Below, piece by piece: positions 28,367 to 35,172 of a DNA stretch of 64,000 nucleotides. The notes beneath the pieces were generated by a model. The model did no database searches. It was not told where the DNA came from and saw only the letters and a program-made list of their open reading frames with translations. Source of the DNA: Pseudoalteromonas umbrosa (lineage in GTDB: Bacteria > Pseudomonadota > Gammaproteobacteria > Enterobacterales > Alteromonadaceae); contig NZ_JASJUU010000001.1 of the NCBI RefSeq assembly GCF_030125375.1, positions 186,001 through 250,000 on the forward strand, given 5' to 3'. The number at the start of each line of letters is the position of its first letter. The first letter of the stretch is position 1. A program made the position numbers and the translations under genes.

Positions 28367-28438
28367 ATGAAAGCTAAATGTAAAAAAAGTGTGTTATCTT
28401 GGTCTTGTTGCGCAACATATATACATTTAAAAACTTAA
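28367..28438 (+). CDS. Possible 23-residue peptide upstream of an operon
   Basis: A 23-codon frame (MKAKCKKSVLSWSCCATYIH and three more residues) starts at an ATG five bases after AAGG, a well-placed ribosome binding site. It ends 19 bp before the next gene's start. It has three cysteines and a basic beginning. It may be a translated leader influencing the next gene, a micro-protein, or chance. No homology is recognisable at this length. Confidence 0.3.
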   Translation: MKAKCKKSVLSWSCCATYIHLKT

Positions 28439-28457
28439 AAGATATATGAGGATAACC

Positions 28458-29429
28458 ATGAAATTTAAATACGCTGCATTGCTAGGCGTTGTCTCTGCGA
28501 TCACATTGTCACCTGCTGCAAATGCCTACCTTTATAAAGATCCGGGCTATGTAGAACGTAATGTAAGAACTATTCAAAAGAATAATGTGATAGGTCAGTC
28601 GCACCAATATCGTGATCAGCAGGGCTGGATGTATGTCGATCAGGTTAGTAATGGTGCGACGCAAGGTGCGTATCAGGCTGGAAACTGGGTAAAATTACAT
28701 AACCGTAATTTCAAAATGTCCATCGGAGAATTAGAGTTTTCCTTTGATCCAAGCAAGCTGGATTGTACACAAGGCATGAGCTTTAACTTTACTGTGGGCG
28801 ATGACACGGTTGCGAGCTTTAAACCAAATTGTGATGACTTACTGAATGCCTCTATCACTTATCCAATTGAATATTATTTTGATTTAATTCCTGAGCCTAT
28901 CAAGCCTAAGGTTGAGCTACCTCTTGATCCATTAGGGTTACTAAAAGTAGGTGTTAAATTTGGTGCAGGTGTTGAAGCCGGTGCAGAATTTACGGTTGGC
29001 GGTGTAATTGGTGGTCATGGGAACGAGGAGCCATATGAAGTTGATGGCGTGAGACGTCCAGACTATGTGTATGCATCTGTTGAACCTTATATTGGCGGTC
29101 TGGTATCTAGCTCTGCTTACGGCTCGTTTGGTCACGGTATTTCTGAGGCGGGCGTAAAAGGTAAATTAAATTTACTCAAAGTCAAAGGTAAGGGGTATGT
29201 AGAAGCAGGGATCCGTCGTGTGGTCCAAGATACGCAAGTTATTGAGCAAGGCTTCTTAGAGCTCAAAATTAGCACCAAGCTGACAGGTGGTGATGGCAAA
29301 ATACAAGCTTACTGTAAAAAGCTATGGGGCCTGTTGCAATTCAATGTGGATGTTATGAAGTGGGATCCATTATATACGCGTGAAACAGTGCTATACGAAT
29401 ATGCAAGCCCTGTTTGGGAAAATCTATAA
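28458..29429 (+). CDS. Secreted beta-rich protein of unknown function
   Basis: A 323-residue exported protein. I chose the second ATG because GAGG lies just upstream and it begins a clean signal peptide (MKFKYAALLGVVSAITLSPA). The mature part is rich in glycine, valine and aromatic residues with alternating patterns, suggesting mostly beta structure. Two cysteines occur around residues 95-115 (LDCTQG and PNCDD) and one later (YCKKLWG). No family recognised. It lies 44 bp before the HEAT protein gene on the same strand, with a hairpin between them, so the two are probably co-transcribed with partial termination. A functional pairing of the two proteins is an inference. Confidence 0.65.
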   Translation: MKFKYAALLGVVSAITLSPAANAYLYKDPGYVERNVRTIQKNNVIGQSHQYRDQQGWMYVDQVSNGATQGAYQAGNWVKLHNRNFKMSIGELEFSFDPSKLDCTQGMSFNFTVGDDTVASFKPNCDDLLNASITYPIEYYFDLIPEPIKPKVELPLDPLGLLKVGVKFGAGVEAGAEFTVGGVIGGHGNEEPYEVDGVRRPDYVYASVEPYIGGLVSSSAYGSFGHGISEAGVKGKLNLLKVKGKGYVEAGIRRVVQDTQVIEQGFLELKISTKLTGGDGKIQAYCKKLWGLLQFNVDVMKWDPLYTRETVLYEYASPVWENL

Positions 29430-29439
29430 ACTGTAAAAC

Positions 29440-29462
29440 GTGGTGGCCTAGCCACCACTTTT
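29440..29462 (+). terminator. Hairpin between two co-oriented genes
   Basis: The 8-bp stem GTGGTGGC/GCCACCAC is followed by TTTTG. Its position between two closely spaced genes suggests an attenuator or mRNA-processing element setting unequal expression. Confidence 0.6.
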
Positions 29463-29473
29463 GAGATGAGTCC

Positions 29474-31039
29474 ATGAAAAAAACAATTTATATATGCGCC
29501 GCTGTAGCTGTGGTAGTTGGCTTGGCGATACTCAACTCTTTGAGCAATAATGATAAAACATTAAGTGAGCCTGAAGCAGTTAAACAAGAGCAGTCAAAAA
29601 CACTGGCTGAAAAATCGTATTTTTTTGCCTATCAAGTCGATATTCATTCTGCTGTGTTGAGCGAAAGTGGTAGCGCGATGACATTCTCTGAGTTGAGTTG
29701 GAAAATGAATTTCCAACCTCATGCGTCTGCATCGACCAAGTCAGCCGCGATGCTGAGTGATATTGTGTTTATGGCTGACAATAAGTTACAAAAAATGCCC
29801 ACGCAAATTCCCTTCTTGGTGAAGTATCAGTCTCGACAATTTTCAGAGCTTGATATGCTTGGGTTAAGTGAGCAGCACCCATTATCTGTGTTATCTAAAG
29901 TACTTGATTTAATGAGTTACTCATTAGACGCACCGCTTACTTTTGAAGATGCGTTGGGCGTAAAAACATTCCAGTATGTTCAACAAGACAATGTGATAGA
30001 GCGAGTAGTGACAGCCCATCAAAAACATGCAGACAACACAGAAAAAGAGCAGTGGCAGATCACTTTGAATTTAGCCCGTCCAGGCGCACCATTGACTCTA
30101 GAATATAATAACAATCAAATTTGGCAGCGTAGTGGACAACGCTATGAAGTTGTACAAACTGTGTCAGTTAAGCCTATTACACACACGCCTTTTGAACCTG
30201 TTGATTGGCAAGCTAATCACAACACACATATTCTGCCTGATGATAACGCACAGAGCACAGTTATCGAGGTCACAGGGGATAACTTTTTGGAGTATATACA
30301 GTCGCTAAAAGGTAATTTAGATCCTAACTTAGCAAAAGCGATTGGACTATATATGCTTAATAACTTTGATCAAAGTGCTTTCAAAGGCTTGTTCGAGCAG
30401 CATGAAAATTTAACCTCTGCATTTATCTACGCGTTGCAAAAAGCACAAACCCTGCAGGCAGAGCAAATGATCTCTGATCTTTTGACTGATGATGAGTTAG
30501 GGGTGCAGGTACAGCAAAAGTTAGTGATGGCGTTAGGACGCTTTGAAAATGCGTCGGATATTGGCTTTTCTAGCTTAAGGCATATTGTAGAGCAAGGCTC
30601 AAATACAGCGATTTCAGATATGGCGCTACTCAACATGGGCACAATGAGTAAGTTTTCTCCAGCGCAATCCAACCAAGTGTCTGATTATTTGGCTGATAAA
30701 ATGCGCAGTCCAGCTCATCTTTCAACAGCAGTGTTAGCAGTGGCCAATAGCAAAAACCCTAAGCTGATTGCAAAGCTTCCAGCCTTGCTTCAGCACTCGG
30801 ATGTTCAAGTCAGAAAGAATACCATTAAATCTTTAGGGCAAATGGCTATTTATCAGGATCAGGTGGTAACGAGCCTATTAGCATCTCCTGAAATGGCCTC
30901 GATTGATGCCTTTGCTCGTGTATATCAGCAAGCAAACTATAAGTTATCAGCTATGAATATAGAGCGACTAGACGGTCTTTATCAATCGCAATCCAATCCG
31001 GTGATTAAAAAGAGATTGAGTACGATTATGAATATGTAA
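29474..31039 (+). CDS. Membrane-anchored beta-domain plus HEAT-like protein
   Basis: A 521-residue protein with a signal anchor at residues 1-25 (KKTIYICAAVAVVVGLAIL). Residues about 50-240 look like a beta-rich domain. Residues about 260-521 are helical, with HEAT-like pairs including FENASDIGFSSLRHIVEQG and VQVRKNTIKSLGQMAIYQ. The order (beta domain, then helical solenoid) recalls the N-terminal module of vitellogenin-type lipid-binding proteins, but I see no decisive motif and treat that only as an idea. It follows the secreted beta-rich protein closely. The C-terminal half resembles the protein at 6362-7447 in style. Probably periplasmic or membrane-surface, with a binding rather than catalytic role. 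Confidence 0.65.
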   Translation: MKKTIYICAAVAVVVGLAILNSLSNNDKTLSEPEAVKQEQSKTLAEKSYFFAYQVDIHSAVLSESGSAMTFSELSWKMNFQPHASASTKSAAMLSDIVFMADNKLQKMPTQIPFLVKYQSRQFSELDMLGLSEQHPLSVLSKVLDLMSYSLDAPLTFEDALGVKTFQYVQQDNVIERVVTAHQKHADNTEKEQWQITLNLARPGAPLTLEYNNNQIWQRSGQRYEVVQTVSVKPITHTPFEPVDWQANHNTHILPDDNAQSTVIEVTGDNFLEYIQSLKGNLDPNLAKAIGLYMLNNFDQSAFKGLFEQHENLTSAFIYALQKAQTLQAEQMISDLLTDDELGVQVQQKLVMALGRFENASDIGFSSLRHIVEQGSNTAISDMALLNMGTMSKFSPAQSNQVSDYLADKMRSPAHLSTAVLAVANSKNPKLIAKLPALLQHSDVQVRKNTIKSLGQMAIYQDQVVTSLLASPEMASIDAFARVYQQANYKLSAMNIERLDGLYQSQSNPVIKKRLSTIMNM

Positions 31040-31063
31040 TTATTGAATGCAGGTAATTCATTA

Positions 31064-31100
31064 AAAGTGAGTCTCTACTTTTCAAAGCAACGAGACTCAT
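31064..31100 (-). terminator. Terminator-like hairpin after the decayed peptide gene
   Basis: The inverted repeat GTGAGTCTC/GAGACTCAT has a 16-base loop. Reading leftwards it is followed by TTTTAATG, so it would end transcription of the degenerate peptide gene at 31111-31278; it may also serve the convergent HEAT gene. Confidence 0.5.
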
Positions 31101-31110
31101 CTTTCACATA

Positions 31111-31278
31111 TTAAATTTCTTCAGTACACATGCGCTTTACAATACTCTGATTGTCACAGTGATCTGGGTTATATGTTCCTCTGCCACCACCTGCAATGTT
31201 AAGTGTGAGCTTCGTCGGGAATGCGAATGTGTCATTATTTAATGCTTTTATCTTCTGCTAATTTAGTTTAATTTTCCT
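31111..31278 (-). pseudogene. Decayed GG-motif peptide precursor gene
   Basis: Reading leftwards from 31278, the frame gives x-KIKLN-stop-QKIKALNNDTF, then AFPTKLTLNIAGGGRGTYN, PDHCDNQSIVKRMCTEEI and a stop at 31111-31113. The expected ATG reads AGG, and a codon that would be lysine in this family is TAG (31258-31260). AAGGA lies seven bases before the lost start, where a ribosome binding site belongs. The Lys-rich opening, the Gly-Gly-Gly site and the Cys-containing tail parallel the intact peptides at 59244-59399 and 38372-38515. This is therefore probably a recently inactivated member of that precursor family. Confidence 0.6.
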
Positions 31279-31354
31279 CTGTTTTTCCTTAATGATGTAG
31301 CCTGCCTAATCAGCATTTTCGCATTTGGAGGGCTTGTTAAACAAATAATAGATT

Positions 31355-31825
31355 TTATTGTTTAACCCAATCTATGATGTAGCCAACACAAACAAAGTGC
31401 ATTGGTTGATCAGTAAAGTCAGGTCTACAGCCGCCTACTTCAGTTGCACCGCGCTGTCTTAGAATTGACATAGCGTGCTCAGGTGAACCACCTCGCGCTT
31501 CGACAAGGACTTTATCTTTGCAATATCTCACATTTGTTGTTTTTGTCTCGGAATACGCAAAAGGCACGTTTGCAATGCAAGTGGCGTAGACTTGATGTTT
31601 GGTTGCTGGGTTATAAACCCAATCTCCGATGAACGCTGTAGGGTTTGTTGTTAAATTGATGAACTTACTGATATTTTGAAATGAACCGTTTACTAAAGTA
31701 CTGCAGTTTGCGAAACCTTGATAATAATTGATTTTGCTTGTTTCCACTTCTGTTTTACATTCTTGTGCGAAAGCATTGAGAGAGCCTAATGTTAAAAGTA
31801 AGCCCATTGCTAATTGTTTTTTCAT
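31355..31825 (-). CDS. Small secreted protein, unknown
   Basis: A 156-residue exported protein. The open frame runs upstream to 31930, but the ATG at 31825 begins a clean signal peptide (MKKQLAMGLLLTLGSLNAFA) with AGAGA just before it. The mature part has six cysteines (including ECKTEV, FANCSTL, ATCIAN, RYCKDK, GGCRPD and FVCVG) that could make three disulfides, consistent with a folded periplasmic or extracellular protein. I recognise no family. It lies next to, and in the same orientation as, the decayed peptide gene. Confidence 0.7.
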   Translation of the reverse strand: MKKQLAMGLLLTLGSLNAFAQECKTEVETSKINYYQGFANCSTLVNGSFQNISKFINLTTNPTAFIGDWVYNPATKHQVYATCIANVPFAYSETKTTNVRYCKDKVLVEARGGSPEHAMSILRQRGATEVGGCRPDFTDQPMHFVCVGYIIDWVKQ

Positions 31826-31930
31826 TATTTTGATTTCTCTTTTAATGTTATTAAGTATGGTTTGGAGACGAATGCCAGTTAACAACTGGCTGTTAAGTGT
31901 ATGAATATAGGTACTTAAATACCTTAGCAT

Positions 31931-32251
31931 TTGGCCTTCGTGAGAGTAAGCTGGCAGATCTTCCGGTTTATTTTTTAAGGTTATGATATTTAATTAAAAA
32001 ATATTATTTTTCGAGTTTATAGTAGGCAAAATTACGTTCTTCAATACTGTATTTTCGATGGTTTAATCGCAAATTGGCAGGTTTTAAAATAGGATAGATA
32101 GAAAGATGAACCGCGAGGTTCGGTGTTTTATGTCATGATTTGTTTACATGTCTATTTTAAATTTTATCTTGAATTTAACTTTGTAATAACATAGATTTCA
32201 TAAGCTTTTTATTAAAAAGCACAATAATTACAATTAAAGGATTTTAACCTT
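31931..32251. other. Intergenic region with a small hairpin
   Basis: The perfect hairpin GAACC-GCGA-GGTTC lies near 32109-32122, followed by GGTGTTTTATG. It could be a terminator fragment, but no gene precedes it on this strand. Otherwise this holds the promoter of the protease gene. Confidence 0.4.
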
Positions 32252-33886
32252 ATGACATCATGTAAAGTAATCAAATCAATGCTGCCTGTATGCGCCTTAG
32301 TGCTTGCCAGTGGTACGCAAGCAAGCGTTCAAGATACTGGCATTGCCCAAAAAACTGAGATCGCTCAAGCGGTTTCTTATCAGCTAAATTTAGGCCTTAA
32401 TAGCGTGGTGAACTCTGCAAATAATGAGTTTGAACATGTTATTAATTACCCCAATGCACACTTCATCAAAGTGAATTTTGCTAAGTTCTCTCTGCCAAAA
32501 GGCGCTTACCTTGAAGTCAGTGACTTAAAAGGTAAGGAAGTATATCGTTATGATCAAAATGACAGCGGTGTCTTTTCATCCATGTCAGTTTCTGCAGATG
32601 CGATTAAGCTGAAGTTGGTTGTTAGTGATACAAGTCTTTGGGAGCAAGGACATGGTATTGAAATTGCCGACTTCTTTGCTGGTTACTCTGATACTGAGAT
32701 TGCAGCGAATGAAGTCATGTCAGGTTTTGACATGATTGAGCCTAATTCTACTTGTGGTATTAACGAACGTAGAGATGTCGCATGTTGGGAAACATCTCAT
32801 CCAGTTGAGTATGAGCGAAGTCGCCCAGTTGCACGCTTGCTAATTGGTGGGCGTAGTTTGTGTACCGCTTGGCGTGTTGGTGCCGGTAATCATATGTTTA
32901 CCAATAACCACTGCTTTGATTCGGCCGCAGATGCGAAAAACGTGGAGGTATGGTTTAACTATCAGCGTTCAGCATGTGGTACAGGTAGTACAAATGGCAC
33001 TGTTAAAGTAATGGCAGATCAGCTGCTTGCGACGGATTACAGGCTTGACTATACGTTATTTACAGTCAATGATTTTGAAAAAATCAGACAGTTCGGTCAT
33101 TTTGGTTTAGATGTGTCAGCACAGCAAAAAGGACAGCGTATATTCATTCCACAGCACGGTAGCGGCAATCCAAAAGAGCTAGCTATTGAGAGTGATCAAA
33201 ATACCGGCGGTTACTGTCAAATTGACCAAACGGTGACAGCAGGTCGCGGATCTGATACTGACATGGGTTATAAATGTGACACTATAGGCGGTTCGTCAGG
33301 TTCACCAGTTGTGTCTGCTTATGACAATAATGTCATTGCACTGCACCATTATGGTAATAGTACGCAATGTACAACAAAGTTGAATCGCGGTACCCGCATT
33401 GAATTGATCTGGCCAGAAGTGGCAACACACTTTGGTGGCGTCATTCCAAGAGGAGATAATGGTCCTGTTGATAACACTGCACCAGTTGCAAACTTCTCTT
33501 TCACACAAAGTGGTTTGGCGGTGACTTTTACTGATACATCCTTTGATGACAAAGAAGTGGTTAGCTATAACTGGCAATTTGGTGATGGTACTACGAGTCA
33601 ATTGAGAAATCCTGTGCATACATATGGTTCTGAGGGCACTTACAGCGTGTCTTTAACTGTAAAGGATGCTGAGGGGTTACAGTCAACCAAGACTCAACAG
33701 GTATCTATTTCTCTAGGTGGTGGCTGTTCAGTTGACGCGTGGTCTGCGGGTAAAGTGTACTTAAAAGGCGACCAAGCGTCACAAAATGGCAGCATTTATG
33801 AAGCACAGTGGTGGAATAAAGGTGCGTCACCTGCAGAGCACTCATCTAAATGGGAAGTGTGGCAGTGGGTTCGTGACTGCAACTAA
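32252..33886 (+). CDS. Secreted trypsin-fold protease (lysyl endopeptidase-like) with PKD and CBM5/12
   Basis: A 544-residue extracellular protease. After the signal peptide comes an N-terminal propeptide-like region (about residues 25-160). The trypsin-fold domain follows at about 165-400: the catalytic histidine is in MFTNNHCFDS, the aspartate in YRLDYTLFTVND, and the serine in DTIGGSSGSPVVSAY. Paired cysteines and the opening STCGINERRDVACWETSHPV match lysyl endopeptidase-type enzymes. A PKD domain (about 412-490, with YNWQFGDGTTS) and a carbohydrate-binding module of the chitin-binding 5/12 type (about 495-544, CSVDAWSAGKVYLKGDQAS and EVWQWVRDC) follow. It probably degrades protein on chitinous or particulate surfaces. 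Monocistronic. Confidence 0.9.
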   Translation: MTSCKVIKSMLPVCALVLASGTQASVQDTGIAQKTEIAQAVSYQLNLGLNSVVNSANNEFEHVINYPNAHFIKVNFAKFSLPKGAYLEVSDLKGKEVYRYDQNDSGVFSSMSVSADAIKLKLVVSDTSLWEQGHGIEIADFFAGYSDTEIAANEVMSGFDMIEPNSTCGINERRDVACWETSHPVEYERSRPVARLLIGGRSLCTAWRVGAGNHMFTNNHCFDSAADAKNVEVWFNYQRSACGTGSTNGTVKVMADQLLATDYRLDYTLFTVNDFEKIRQFGHFGLDVSAQQKGQRIFIPQHGSGNPKELAIESDQNTGGYCQIDQTVTAGRGSDTDMGYKCDTIGGSSGSPVVSAYDNNVIALHHYGNSTQCTTKLNRGTRIELIWPEVATHFGGVIPRGDNGPVDNTAPVANFSFTQSGLAVTFTDTSFDDKEVVSYNWQFGDGTTSQLRNPVHTYGSEGTYSVSLTVKDAEGLQSTKTQQVSISLGGGCSVDAWSAGKVYLKGDQASQNGSIYEAQWWNKGASPAEHSSKWEVWQWVRDCN

Positions 33887-33905
33887 TTACTCATAAATTA
33901 AATTT

Positions 33906-33940
33906 AAAAAGCCACTATTGAAAACGCATAGTGGCTTTTT
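33906..33940. terminator. Bidirectional terminator
   Basis: The perfect 13-bp stem AAAAAGCCACTAT/ATAGTGGCTTTTT lies between the convergent protease and GNAT genes. Confidence 0.9.
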
Positions 33941-33945
33941 GATTT

Positions 33946-34959
33946 TTAGTCAGCGTCATTATTGTCAACGAAGTGCTCAATTGGCAGTGTGATTTCAGTT
34001 CTAAGTAGTGTTCTAGTGTGTTTGGCGTTATTCATTGAAGCTTGGTTACCAGCGTAAATATAGCCGCATATAAATTCAAAACGTGAACTAATTTGGCTTA
34101 GTACCTCAGCTTGGATCTTAGGGCCAAAGCCTTGCCCTCTATGCTGTTTTGCAATGATAAAATCACTGATAAGAACGCCCTTATAGCCAAGTTCAGTACA
34201 TGGCTCTAAAATTAATGCACCTATTTTTTGTGTTGGTTGGTGTGCTTTGTAAGCTACATAACATAAGTTGTTTTCTACTGACTCAGCAACAGATTCTTTA
34301 TCTTCGACTTCTAGGCGATCTTTTAACTGCGGAACGTCTTTATGAAAAGTGTGGTATTCATCTTTATACCAAGACCAGTCATTTGCCAAATCAAATGACT
34401 TAAGAGCGATTTCATTTGAGTTTAGCTTGCTAATATGTTCAATCTTAGCGCCCCAAAAGCAGTCTTCCAATTCTGCCCCCTTTACCTTTTTAAGGGCGAG
34501 AAAGTGGGCGCTGTTTGGCTTTGACCATATAGAGACCATTTCTGGCTTACACCAACTAAAAAACGCCAATATTTTAGGTAGGTAAAGCTTGAGATCTGCA
34601 AATTTAACCGCTTTTTCGCCAATGACTTCTATTAATGTTTGATCTAGGTTGTTGCGATAAATTCCAGCTAACCAAAGTGTGCCACAGGGTAATTTAATTA
34701 TCTGGTCGTGTAAATTTCTGTCTGGAACAGTGTCGGCAATTTTTCGACGGGATCTAACTTCGGCAAAGCCATTTTTATAGTCATCACACCTTGAGAAAAG
34801 ATCTTTGCTTTCTGCTGCTATGGCAGCGTTCATGTCAAAATCTTGCAGTTTGTTGGTGTCATAGGTATCAATGACGCCCTTCGTGAGCCTTTCAAGTTCA
34901 TCGTGTGTTGCCGACATTAACGATTTAAAAGATAAGGTTGAGTCCGTATTGCTCATCAT
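33946..34959 (-). CDS. GNAT-fold acetyltransferase-like protein
   Basis: A cytoplasmic protein of 337 residues. The C-terminal third looks like a GNAT N-acetyltransferase: GVLISDFIIAKQHRGQGFGPKI contains the Q/R-x-x-G-x-G acetyl-CoA pyrophosphate-binding loop (QHRGQG), followed by ICGYIYAGNQASMNNAKHT, where the asparagine-rich strand is typical. The first 200 residues are of unknown fold. The acceptor substrate is unknown. It runs divergently from the TPR sensor kinase gene. Confidence 0.7.
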   Translation of the reverse strand: MMSNTDSTLSFKSLMSATHDELERLTKGVIDTYDTNKLQDFDMNAAIAAESKDLFSRCDDYKNGFAEVRSRRKIADTVPDRNLHDQIIKLPCGTLWLAGIYRNNLDQTLIEVIGEKAVKFADLKLYLPKILAFFSWCKPEMVSIWSKPNSAHFLALKKVKGAELEDCFWGAKIEHISKLNSNEIALKSFDLANDWSWYKDEYHTFHKDVPQLKDRLEVEDKESVAESVENNLCYVAYKAHQPTQKIGALILEPCTELGYKGVLISDFIIAKQHRGQGFGPKIQAEVLSQISSRFEFICGYIYAGNQASMNNAKHTRTLLRTEITLPIEHFVDNNDAD

Positions 34960-35172
34960 TATTAAATACCAGCCAAGTTGGGCTGTACTCCATTTAATTT
35001 TATTTTTGTTGTGGAATTTATATGAGGCTTTTTTATCTTATTTCAATAAATTGGGTACAAGTAGGCCGCATTTAAACAGAATTTTCACAACCAGCTAAAC
35101 TTAACCCCATGGAGTCGCTTAGCAGATAAGATTTGTTTTTAGTTGCTTGAGCACAAAACACAGGTTGTAACA

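Noticed and set aside
31355..31930. The longer start at 31930 for the small secreted protein
   Set aside because: The extra 35 residues would bury the signal peptide, and the internal ATG at 31825 has a better ribosome binding site.
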